A stretch of 64,000 nucleotides of DNA from SHZI01 sp040080965. Its GTDB lineage: Bacteria > Pseudomonadota > Gammaproteobacteria > Steroidobacterales > GCA-2729495. The translations under genes and the position numbers were made by a program. The notes beneath the pieces were generated by a model, which saw nothing but the letters and a program-made list of their open reading frames with translations, was not told the origin of the DNA and ran no database searches. Position 1 is the stretch's first letter. The number at the start of each line of letters is the position of its first letter. The DNA lies in contig JBEBHH010000010.1 of assembly GCA_040080965.1 (NCBI GenBank), positions 34,790 through 98,789 on the forward strand. Direction: 5' to 3'. Of the stretch, positions 7,420 to 15,411 are shown in pieces.

Positions 7420-9939
7420 TCAGAGTGCGGCGCCAAGGTACGTCGCAAGGCGCAGGATGTCGGCGAAGACACCGGCCGCGGTCACGGCGGGACCAGCTCC
7501 GGGACCCTGGACCACCAGCGGATTCTCGCTGTAGCGCGCCGACGCGTACCGGACGATGTTGTCCGTCAGGTTGATGTGCGCAAACTGGTGCCCGGCCGGC
7601 AATGCTTCGAGGCGGACCGTGGCCGTGCCAGCCTGCCGATCGAGCCTGCCAACGTAGCGCAGGACCATGCCGACCGCAGCTGCCTTTGACCAGCGCTCCG
7701 CCATCGCGGCATCGTGGGCAGGGAGCGCGTTCAGGAAGTCCTCCGGGGTACCGGCCTCCAGGCCGGCCGGAATCAGGCTCTCCACCACGAGATCCTTCAT
7801 CTCGAGCCGCATGCCCATTTCGCGACTGAGGATGATCAGCTTGCGCGCCACGTCCAGGCCGGAGAGGTCGTCCCGCGGATCGGGTTCCGTGTAACCGGCA
7901 TCACGCGCCTCACGCACGATGGTGGAAAACGGTCGGGTGCCGTCGAAGACATTGAACAGGTAGGCGAGTGTCCCCGAGAAAATGCCTTCGATGCTGCGGA
8001 TCTCGTCGCCCGTCTCGCGCAGGTCCCGAAGCGTCCCGATGATGGGTAGCGCTGCGCCGACCGTGGTCTCGTAGAGAAAGCGCGTGTTGTGCCGGCGGCG
8101 CACGTCGTGAAGCTGGTCGTAGGCATAGAGCGGCCCGCTGGGGGCCTTCTTGTTGGGTGTCACGACATGAACGCCGCCACCCAGCCACTCCACGTAACGG
8201 GCGGCCACATCCTCGCTGGCGCTGCAGTCAACCACAACCGCGTGGGGCAGGTGCTCGGCGTGCACGTGGTTGGTGAACTGCGCCCAGTCCAGGGGAACCG
8301 ACAGCCGCGCGAAATCCTCGCGCCACGTCGCAAGATCGATGGCACGGTCGCTCAGCAGCATCCGGCTCGAACCGGCAATGGCCCGGACGCGAAGGTCCAG
8401 GTTGAACTGGGACTTCAGGCGGGGAATCTCGGTTGCCATCTGCTTCAACAGCACCTGGCCAACGTTGCCGGGGCCGATGATGCCTATCGAGATGGTCTCG
8501 GCTGACAGGTAGAAGCCGGAGTGAACCGCCCGCAGTGCCCGGGTGGAGTCCTGCCGGGCGATCACGGCGGAGATATTCCGTTCCGAGGAGCCCTGGGCGA
8601 TCGCCATGACGTTGATTCCGGCGCTGCCCAAAGTACCGAGGAAGCGGCCGGCGATGCCCGGCATGCCGGCCATTCCATCGCCGACCACGGCAATCACGCT
8701 GCAGGGATTTTTCAGGGTCACGCTCTGGACCAGCCCCTGCTCCAGCTCCACGGCGAACGCGCGCTGCACCACCCGCTCCGCCTCCACGGCCATCCGGCTG
8801 GGAATGCCGATGCAGATCGAGTGCTCTGAACTTGCCTGGGAGATGAGGATGACGGAGATGCTGGCCTCGCGCAGTGCGCCAAACAGTCGGTCGGCAGTGC
8901 CTGGAACGCCGATCATCCCGGCGCCCTCGATGTTGAGAAGCGCCACGTCATCCACCGCCGTTACGCCCTTGATGGGCTGACGGGGATCGGACTTCGGTCC
9001 GATGAGGGAGCCCGGGGCCGAGGTGTTGAACGTGTTCCGGATCCAGATCGGAATGGCGCGCTGGACGGCGGGCGACATCGTCTGGGGGTGAATGACCTTC
9101 GCGCCGAAATACGCGAGCTCCATGGCCTCGCTGTACGACAGCGCACTGATGATGGCCGCTTCCGGAACCCGGTTGGGGTCGGCGCTCATGACGCCGTCGA
9201 CGTCCGTCCAGATGGTGATCTTCTCTGCGTCCAGGAGCGCGCCGACAATCGACGCGGAGAAGTCGCTGCCGTTCCGGCCGAGGGTGGTCGGAAGGCCGTT
9301 CCGCTCGCTGGCAATGAATCCGGTGACGACGGCTATGCCGCGGGTGCCATCGGTGAAAATCCGGCGGGCATTGGCCCGCGACTCCTCCCACTGTACGGCG
9401 GGACCCATCTCGCCGCGCTCAATGACGATGAGCTCGCGGGCATCGACCCAGTGCACCTGGCGGCTGCCGGCAAAGGACCGGGCCCGCTCGGCGAGGTACG
9501 CCGACAGGAGCCGGGACGACCACAACTCGCCATAGCCCGAAATCAGGTCCCGGCTGCGCTCCCCTGCCTGCCGTACCAGCGTGATCGCCCGCAGCACATC
9601 GCGAACGTCGGCAAGGTCGGCCGCGAACGACCTGAGAATGTCGTCGGCGCCGGATTTCTGCTTGAGAAGCGCCGCGACGGTGGCGCGGTAACGCGTGGCT
9701 ATTGCCTCCATCCGCGCGGCCACGTCCGGCGCCGACTGCTCCGCCGCGGCAACCAGGCCCAGGAGGGCGTCGGTCGTCTTGGCCATGGCCGAAACAACGA
9801 CGGCCTGTCGCGCCACGGGTTCATCGAGAAGGATGTCGGCCACCCGGCGGAAGCAGTCGGCGTCACCCAGGCTGGTGCCACCGAACTTGTGGACATGCCA
9901 ACCGTCCCGGCTGGTCGGATTACTGGGTTTGGAAGTCAT
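7420..9939 (-). CDS. thrA: Bifunctional aspartate kinase / homoserine dehydrogenase I
   Basis: At 839 residues this is the ThrA-type fusion catalysing the first and third steps from aspartate to threonine. The N-terminal aspartokinase has KFGGTSLG (residues 18-25) and a lysine-sensitive-family kinase core. Tandem ACT domains for threonine feedback occupy roughly 320-470. The homoserine dehydrogenase begins with the NAD(P)-binding loop GIIGPGNVGQV near residue 485 and ends with the dimerisation and catalytic region (GTLAYLFNVF). A leader of over 60 bases separates it from the divergent HNH gene, but I see no Thr/Ile-rich leader peptide or attenuator hairpin there. Confidence 0.96.
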   Translation of the reverse strand: MTSKPSNPTSRDGWHVHKFGGTSLGDADCFRRVADILLDEPVARQAVVVSAMAKTTDALLGLVAAAEQSAPDVAARMEAIATRYRATVAALLKQKSGADDILRSFAADLADVRDVLRAITLVRQAGERSRDLISGYGELWSSRLLSAYLAERARSFAGSRQVHWVDARELIVIERGEMGPAVQWEESRANARRIFTDGTRGIAVVTGFIASERNGLPTTLGRNGSDFSASIVGALLDAEKITIWTDVDGVMSADPNRVPEAAIISALSYSEAMELAYFGAKVIHPQTMSPAVQRAIPIWIRNTFNTSAPGSLIGPKSDPRQPIKGVTAVDDVALLNIEGAGMIGVPGTADRLFGALREASISVILISQASSEHSICIGIPSRMAVEAERVVQRAFAVELEQGLVQSVTLKNPCSVIAVVGDGMAGMPGIAGRFLGTLGSAGINVMAIAQGSSERNISAVIARQDSTRALRAVHSGFYLSAETISIGIIGPGNVGQVLLKQMATEIPRLKSQFNLDLRVRAIAGSSRMLLSDRAIDLATWREDFARLSVPLDWAQFTNHVHAEHLPHAVVVDCSASEDVAARYVEWLGGGVHVVTPNKKAPSGPLYAYDQLHDVRRRHNTRFLYETTVGAALPIIGTLRDLRETGDEIRSIEGIFSGTLAYLFNVFDGTRPFSTIVREARDAGYTEPDPRDDLSGLDVARKLIILSREMGMRLEMKDLVVESLIPAGLEAGTPEDFLNALPAHDAAMAERWSKAAAVGMVLRYVGRLDRQAGTATVRLEALPAGHQFAHINLTDNIVRYASARYSENPLVVQGPGAGPAVTAAGVFADILRLATYLGAAL

Positions 9940-10035
9940 GGATGCGCCATCGCCGGATCAGGGAAAAACAGCGGCCAATGATACCTGTTCTGTTCTCCGG
10001 CTACAGGGGCCGGACCATCAGCCGGGGATGTGGGC

Positions 10036-10041
10036 TAGAAT
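10036..10041 (+). promoter_or_regulatory. -10-like hexamer TAGAAT close to the HNH gene start
   Basis: TAGAAT ends 9 bases before ATG 10051, with no Shine-Dalgarno sequence between. This fits leaderless transcription. The 111-base divergent spacer with thrA (9940-10050) holds no other clear signal. Confidence 0.38.
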
Positions 10042-10050
10042 CATGAATCA

Positions 10051-11058
10051 ATGGCCAGGATCTTCATTGCCGCAGTCGAATCGCAACGTGACCGGTCGGA
10101 CCTGGACCGGTCCGTCGGCGCGCCTATCGAACGCCAGCTGATCATCCGCAACTTCAGCGACGCCACCTATCCCGAACTCATCGACATCGAACGCCGGGGC
10201 CACGGCTTTTTTGCCTGGGGCCTGCGCGCGACCCCGCAGAACATCGAAAACTGGTTCCTGATGAGCGTCGGGGACTTCGTCCTCATCGGGCAGAAGGGCT
10301 CGTTCAGGCAGTACGCGAAGGTCCTGGGACGGTACGAAAATTCCAAGGCGGCACGGGCCATCTGGGGCGCCGAAAGCCCGGACGACGAGGTCCGGGAGTA
10401 CCTGTTCTTCCTCTCCGAGCCCATCTCGCTTGGCCTGTCTTACGGTGAGCTTGCCGACTACCTCCAGGTGGATAGCGCGGAATTCTCGCGGGTGCCCGAC
10501 GAGGCCATGGACCGGATCGAGTCCGATTTCGGCAATGTCGAGCGGTTTGCCCGCCGGCGCCTGCTGAACACCGCCGTCGGCGGCCCGATCCTGGACATGA
10601 GCGGGATGATCCGCGTTTCCGAGCGCGACATGTCCCGGATGCAGCTCCTGGAGCCCCAGAACAGCAAGGATGGCCGGCAGGCCGTCATTGACACCATCAT
10701 CAAACGGCGCGGTCACCCGACGTTTCGCCAGGCGCTGCTGGAGGCCTACGAGTACCGCTGTGCGATAACCAGCTTCAACGCGCCTGATGCGCTCGAGGCC
10801 ACCTGCATCGTGCCGTTCCGGGGCAAGTTCACGCATCATCCCTCGAACGGCCTGCTACTCCGGGCGGACATCCACACGCTGTTCGACCTCGGCAAGATCG
10901 CGATCGACACCGGCACCATGTCGGTCGTGATGACCGACGACCTCATGCAGACCAACTACCGCATCCTCGCCGGCCGGCCGCTCCACTATCCGAAGGATGA
11001 ATCCCACCGCCCCAGCAGCGAGGGGCTGGACCTCCATCGCAGGCTCGCGGGCCTCTGA
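10051..11058 (+). CDS. HNH-domain protein with EVE/PUA-like N-terminal region (possible modification-dependent nuclease)
   Basis: 335 residues. The C-terminal part (about 230-290) matches the HNH_2 type: C237, the N266-G267 of SNGLLL, and H275 in RADIHTLFDLG. The usual first histidine (AAHI in the family) is a cysteine here, C252 in LEATCIVPF. The N-terminal half (GHGFFAWGLRATPQNIENW, then GDFVLIGQKGSFRQYAKVLG) looks like a small beta-barrel reader of the EVE/PUA type, which elsewhere senses modified bases. That would make it a candidate type IV restriction enzyme, though the altered residue raises the chance that it is inactive or does something else. First gene of a three-gene plus-strand unit. 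Confidence 0.62.
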   Translation: MARIFIAAVESQRDRSDLDRSVGAPIERQLIIRNFSDATYPELIDIERRGHGFFAWGLRATPQNIENWFLMSVGDFVLIGQKGSFRQYAKVLGRYENSKAARAIWGAESPDDEVREYLFFLSEPISLGLSYGELADYLQVDSAEFSRVPDEAMDRIESDFGNVERFARRRLLNTAVGGPILDMSGMIRVSERDMSRMQLLEPQNSKDGRQAVIDTIIKRRGHPTFRQALLEAYEYRCAITSFNAPDALEATCIVPFRGKFTHHPSNGLLLRADIHTLFDLGKIAIDTGTMSVVMTDDLMQTNYRILAGRPLHYPKDESHRPSSEGLDLHRRLAGL

Positions 11059-11069
11059 GCGCGGGCCGG

Positions 11070-11075
11070 TATACT
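11070..11075 (+). promoter_or_regulatory. -10-like hexamer TATACT close to the P-loop gene start
   Basis: TATACT ends 7 bases before ATG 11083, in the 24-base gap after the HNH gene. No Shine-Dalgarno is visible, so this gene may have its own leaderless promoter. Confidence 0.38.
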
Positions 11076-11082
11076 GCTACCC

Positions 11083-11934
11083 ATGCTGCTGACCCCCGAA
11101 CAGTTTCTCGCCTGGCCGCGACGGGCGATCACCCTCCTCGGCATGTCAGGCGTCGGCAAGACAACCCTGGCCTACAAGCTGCCCCAGTCCACCTGGTTCC
11201 ACTATTCCGGCGACTACAGGATAGGAACCAAGTACCTGGAGGAGCCGATCCTCGACAACATCAAGCACCAGGCCATGCAGGTGGACTTCCTGCGTGATCT
11301 CCTGCGCAGCGACTCCATCTACATCGCCAGCAACATCACCGTGCACAACCTCAACCCGATCTCGACCTTCCTCGGCAAGGTTGGCGCGACGGCCCGTGGC
11401 GGGCTTTCCCTCGATGAGTTCAAGCGCCGCCAGCGGCTCCACGGGCAGGCTGAAGTCGCCGCCATGAAGGACGTCGCGGACTTCATCGTCAAGGCCAAGG
11501 AGATCTACGGCTACGACCACTTCCTGAATGACGCAGGCGGCAGCCTCTGCGAACTCGACGACCCGGGCATGCTGAAGGTGCTGGCGGATCACACCCTGGT
11601 CCTGTACCTCCGGGCCGGGGACGACATGGAGCAGGAACTGATACGCCGCGCCGCTGCCAACCCGAAGCCCCTGTTCTACCGGGAGGATTTCCTGGACCAG
11701 CAACTGAGGGCCTACCTCGACGAAACGGGTGAATCGACCGCGAACGAAATTGATCCCGACCGTTTCGTGCGCTGGATATTCCCAAGGCTGGTGCAACACC
11801 GCCGGCCGCGCTACGAGGCGCTGGCCAGCCGCCTCGGTTATACCGTCGATGCGCGGGAGATCGAGGGGCTGCGGGACGAGCAGGACTTCCTGCAGCTGGT
11901 CGTCGGCGCCATCCGGCGCAGAAGCGAGGCATGA
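11083..11934 (+). CDS. Conserved P-loop NTPase, function unknown
   Basis: 283 residues with a Walker A loop GMSGVGKT at 20-27 that places it among small kinase-like P-loop proteins. The sequence after it (WFHYSGDYRIGTKYL, SIYIASNITVHNLNPIS, YGYDHFLNDAGGSLCE) resembles a conserved proteobacterial family usually labelled only as ATPase. I recognise the family but know of no established function. The acidic segment LNDAGGSLCELDD may supply the metal-binding aspartate. The last four bases overlap the next gene as ATGA, so translation of the two is probably coupled. Confidence 0.75.
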   Translation: MLLTPEQFLAWPRRAITLLGMSGVGKTTLAYKLPQSTWFHYSGDYRIGTKYLEEPILDNIKHQAMQVDFLRDLLRSDSIYIASNITVHNLNPISTFLGKVGATARGGLSLDEFKRRQRLHGQAEVAAMKDVADFIVKAKEIYGYDHFLNDAGGSLCELDDPGMLKVLADHTLVLYLRAGDDMEQELIRRAAANPKPLFYREDFLDQQLRAYLDETGESTANEIDPDRFVRWIFPRLVQHRRPRYEALASRLGYTVDAREIEGLRDEQDFLQLVVGAIRRRSEA

Positions 11935-12542
11935 GCTTCTACGCCGACCGGATCATGCCCCGCCTGATTGCAGCGGGGATGCAGAACAAGGCGATGAACA
12001 GGTACCGGCCGCGAATCCCGCCACTGGCGACGGGACGCGTGCTGGAGGTCGGAATCGGTTCCGGCCTCAATCTCCCCTACTACACCCGCGAAGTCACCCG
12101 GATCTTCGGGCTCGAACCCTCCCGGCTCCTGCGTGAGCAGGCCGAAGCCGCCGCCAGCTCGGCCCCCTGCCCGGTGGAACTGCTATCGGCCGGCGCAGAG
12201 AGCATCCCGCTGGAATCCGGCAGCGTGGATACCGTGGTCAGCACCTGGACCCTGTGCTCCATTCCCGACCTCGGCGCCGCCCTGGCCGAGATGCGCCGGG
12301 TCCTCCGACCCGGTGGAAAACTGCTGTTCCTCGAGCACGGCCGGGCGCCGGATCCGGCTGTCAGCCGGTGGCAGGATCGCCTCGCGCCGGTGTTCCGGGG
12401 ACTGGCGGGCTGCAATCCGAACCGGCAGATCGACACCAGCATCATGGAGGCCGGCTTCCGGATGCTCGAGATCGAGCGGGCCTACCTGGACGGCCCCCGG
12501 TTCATCTCGTGGCATTTCATTGGCCAGGCCGTGACCACCTGA
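11931..12542 (+). CDS. Class I SAM-dependent methyltransferase (UbiE/METTL7-like)
   Basis: 203 residues. SAM-binding motif I is VLEVGIGSG at 38-46, followed by the acidic loop and the post-motif region VVSTWTLCSIPDLGAALAEM, typical of the UbiE and phospholipid or small-molecule methyltransferase group. No DNA-methyltransferase catalytic motif (DPPY or PC) is seen, so it is unlikely to be the modification partner of the nearby HNH protein. The ATG overlaps the stop of the P-loop gene by four bases. The substrate cannot be read from the sequence. Confidence 0.82.
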   Translation: MSFYADRIMPRLIAAGMQNKAMNRYRPRIPPLATGRVLEVGIGSGLNLPYYTREVTRIFGLEPSRLLREQAEAAASSAPCPVELLSAGAESIPLESGSVDTVVSTWTLCSIPDLGAALAEMRRVLRPGGKLLFLEHGRAPDPAVSRWQDRLAPVFRGLAGCNPNRQIDTSIMEAGFRMLEIERAYLDGPRFISWHFIGQAVTT

Positions 12543-12676
12543 CGCTTCCGCGCCGCCGGCCATGACACCGCCGCCGGGGAACTGGCAGAATGGCCTGCCA
12601 CTGCGCCCCGACAACAAGCCAGCGAACATAATCAGTTCCGGTCGCCATCGCGAGCACCCCACATGAAGGCCTCCCC

Positions 12677-13885
12677 ATGACCACGACCCCGGGGCAACGC
12701 CCCCTCGACGGCTACCGCGTCCTCGAAATGGGCCAGCTGCTGGCCGGCCCCTTCGCCGCCAGCATGCTCGCCTACTTTGGCGCCGAGGTGATCAAGATCG
12801 AGCCGCCCGGCACCGGCGACCCCATTCGCACCTGGCGGGTGATGAAGGACGGAGTCTCCCTCTGGTGGCACAGCCTCGGGCGCAACAAGAAATCAGTGAC
12901 GCTCGACCTGCGCAACCCGAAGGGCCGCGCAATGGCCCGCGAACTCGCGCTCAAATCGGACATCCTCGTGGAGAACTTCCGCCCCGGCACGCTCGAGAAG
13001 TGGGGCCTGGGCCCGGCCGACCTGTGGCAGAAGAATCCGGGCCTCATCTACGGCCGGATTTCCGGCTACGGGCAGAACGGGCCCTACGCCTCAAAGCCCG
13101 GCTTCGCCTCGGTCTGCGAGGGCGTCGGCGGATTCCGGTACGTCAACGGCTTTCCAGGCGACGCCCCCGTGCGGCCGAACCTCAGCATTGGCGACACGCT
13201 CGCCGGGATCCACTGCGTGATCGGCGTCCTGCTGGCGGCCATCCAGCGCTCGCGGGATCCCCAGAAGCGGGGGCAGGTGATCGACGCGGCGCTTTACGAG
13301 TCGGTGTTCAACCTCATGGAAGGCGTTGTTCCCGAGTATTCCGGTGCCGGGGTGGTTCGCGAGCCCTCGGGCTCCACGCTCACTGGCATCGTTCCCACCA
13401 ATACCTACCGGTGCAAGGACGGCAAGTTCGTGATCATCGGCGGCAATGGTGATTCCATCTACAAGCGCCTGATGCAGGCCATCGGGCGGCCGGAGCTGGG
13501 CGACGATCCACGCATGGCGAACAACGCCGGACGCGTCATCCACGAGAAGGAACTGGATCAGGCCATCGGGGCCTGGACCGGCTCCCTGACGGCCGCCGAC
13601 GTACTCGACGTCCTCGGCAAGGCCGATGTCCCGTCGGGTCCCATCTACAGCGTCGTGGACATGCTGGCGGACCCCCATTTCAATGCGCGGGGACTGTTCG
13701 AGGAAGTCCAGGTCAACGGCCAGCCGCTGAAGATCCCGGCGATGATGCCGTTCCTCAGTGAGACGCCGGGCCGCACCGACTGGCCGGGCCCGACCGTCGG
13801 CGCCCACAACGAGGAAGTCCTTGGCAGCCTTCTCGGCTACGGCGCCGACGAACTCGCGGCGCTGTCCCGGGACGGAGTGATCTGA
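12677..13885 (+). CDS. CaiB/BaiF family CoA-transferase (type III)
   Basis: 402 residues with the type III CoA-transferase core: LLAGPFAASMLAYFGAEVIKIE near the N-terminus and VENFRPGTLEKWGL at about 98-111. The probable catalytic aspartate is D173 in SIGDTLAGIH, aligned with the Asp of formyl-CoA transferase. These enzymes move CoA between carboxylic acids through an aspartyl-CoA thioester. The gene ends 16 bases before a UbiD-family decarboxylase, which suggests activation and decarboxylation of related acids in one pathway. The 134-base spacer before it holds CATAAT at 12625-12630, a weak -10 candidate, and an alternative ATG at 12663. Confidence 0.9.
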   Translation: MTTTPGQRPLDGYRVLEMGQLLAGPFAASMLAYFGAEVIKIEPPGTGDPIRTWRVMKDGVSLWWHSLGRNKKSVTLDLRNPKGRAMARELALKSDILVENFRPGTLEKWGLGPADLWQKNPGLIYGRISGYGQNGPYASKPGFASVCEGVGGFRYVNGFPGDAPVRPNLSIGDTLAGIHCVIGVLLAAIQRSRDPQKRGQVIDAALYESVFNLMEGVVPEYSGAGVVREPSGSTLTGIVPTNTYRCKDGKFVIIGGNGDSIYKRLMQAIGRPELGDDPRMANNAGRVIHEKELDQAIGAWTGSLTAADVLDVLGKADVPSGPIYSVVDMLADPHFNARGLFEEVQVNGQPLKIPAMMPFLSETPGRTDWPGPTVGAHNEEVLGSLLGYGADELAALSRDGVI

Positions 13886-13901
13886 GCGCGGCATTGGCCT
13901 G

Positions 13902-15386
13902 ATGTCCCAACCGACCGGTCCATTCGACTCGCTCAGGGAGTATGTGCACGCCCTCGAGGCGCGTGGGCGACTGCTCCGGATCGATGCCATGGACCAGGAC
14001 CGGTTCGAGGCCACCGGCTTCGCGTACCGGATGATCGAGGAGCTCGGATACCACGCAGCGCCTGCCTTCCTGATCGACAAGGTCAGGACCGGTGGCCGCT
14101 GGCTCGACGGCCCGGTCCTTGGCAATCTGTATCCGGGCTGGTTGTCCGAGGCGCTCGCCTACGGTGTTCCGGACGTGGCCAGCGACGACCGTAACCTCTA
14201 CCGGGCCACCCGCGAGCACCTGGCCACCAAGCTCGGCGCAGACGGCCGCTGGCCCCGCATTCCACCGCGGGAAGTCGCGCGCGACGGCGCCCCGGTCAAG
14301 GAAGTCATCGCGAGGGACGCCGATGCCGACCTTTTGCGTTTCCCGTGGTTGCAGACCAACCCGGGTGATGCCGGCCCCTACATCACCGCCGGCACGGTCT
14401 TCATGGAAGACCCCGAATTGGGCCGCAACGTGGCCACGTACCGGTGCCAGGTAAAGGGCGCCAGGAAGATCGGCGTCAATTGCGAGATCGGCCAGCACGG
14501 CTGGAACTTCATCCAGCGGGCGAAGAAGCGCGGCGAGCCAACCCTGCCCGCAGCAGTCGTCATCGGCGTAGACCCGATAACATTTTCCATCGGCACGTCG
14601 AAGCTCGCGGGCCTCGGCGAGGATGAGCTTGCAATCGCCGGCGGGCTGCGCGGGCGGCCCGTGGACCTGGTGTCCTGCGAAACCAGCAGCGTGCGCGTGC
14701 CGGCGCTGGCCGAGCTCGTGATCGAGGGCGACATCCCCACCGACCAGGGCGAGGAAGAAGGGCCCTACGGCGAAGTCTACGGGTACATGGGCCTGAAGAA
14801 GCCGTGGAACTTCTTCATGAACGTCAGGGCAATCACCCATCGCCGCAAGCCCTGGCTCGTCAACGCCTTTGCGGGCGTGACCAAGCTGACGATGAGCATG
14901 CCCCAGGCGGTCGCCAACTTCGTCCACTACAGGAAGCTGATGCCGAATCTGGTGGACCTGTACCGGCCCGTGGAGACCAACGGCGTCGTGCTGATCAGCA
15001 TCGACAAGCGCCTTCCCGGCGACGGGATGATCGCCGGCCAGCACCTGGCCGCCGGCGACATGTTCAGCAAGGCGATCATCGTCGTCGACAAGGATATCGA
15101 CCTGCATAACAAGGAGCAGATCTTCCATGCCCTCGGCACCCGGTGGCAGCCCAGTCCCGCTTCGCTGCTGATTCCCCAGACCAAGGGTTTCCCGCTGGAC
15201 CCCAGCGCGCCGACGCGCTGGGTCACGAGCAAGATGGTGATCGACGCCACCCGCCAGCTGCCCGCCGAGGGCGGCCCCGAGAAGTGGCCTGCCGTGTCAC
15301 GGGTGCTCCTGAACGAGCAGAGCCCGGATACGGATGCGCTGGTCGACAGTCGCTGGGCGGACTACTGGAAGGACTGGAAGAACTGA
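13902..15386 (+). CDS. UbiD-family prenylated-FMN-dependent decarboxylase (cytoplasmic)
   Basis: 494 residues, normal for UbiD. The catalytic signature E-G-P-Y-G-E is present (E286 and E291), and R181 in ATYRCQV is the likely third member of the Arg-Glu-Glu set known from Fdc1 and UbiD. These enzymes decarboxylate, or sometimes carboxylate, aromatic and unsaturated acids using prenylated FMN made by UbiX. No UbiX gene is in the window. No signal peptide. It follows the CoA-transferase by 16 bases and faces the riboflavin kinase-phosphatase fusion across a 25-base gap. It is not close enough to the second UbiD (30909-32570) to be a recent duplicate. Confidence 0.92.
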   Translation: MSQPTGPFDSLREYVHALEARGRLLRIDAMDQDRFEATGFAYRMIEELGYHAAPAFLIDKVRTGGRWLDGPVLGNLYPGWLSEALAYGVPDVASDDRNLYRATREHLATKLGADGRWPRIPPREVARDGAPVKEVIARDADADLLRFPWLQTNPGDAGPYITAGTVFMEDPELGRNVATYRCQVKGARKIGVNCEIGQHGWNFIQRAKKRGEPTLPAAVVIGVDPITFSIGTSKLAGLGEDELAIAGGLRGRPVDLVSCETSSVRVPALAELVIEGDIPTDQGEEEGPYGEVYGYMGLKKPWNFFMNVRAITHRRKPWLVNAFAGVTKLTMSMPQAVANFVHYRKLMPNLVDLYRPVETNGVVLISIDKRLPGDGMIAGQHLAAGDMFSKAIIVVDKDIDLHNKEQIFHALGTRWQPSPASLLIPQTKGFPLDPSAPTRWVTSKMVIDATRQLPAEGGPEKWPAVSRVLLNEQSPDTDALVDSRWADYWKDWKN

Positions 15387-15411
15387 GGGTGTCGCCGCCT
15401 GGGGGACGCAT

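Noticed and set aside
9940..10050. Threonine attenuator upstream of thrA
   Set aside because: No Thr/Ile-rich leader peptide and no terminator-like hairpin could be found in the spacer.
10051..12542. Restriction-modification system made of HNH protein and methyltransferase
   Set aside because: The methyltransferase has no DNA-methyltransferase catalytic motif and resembles UbiE-type enzymes.
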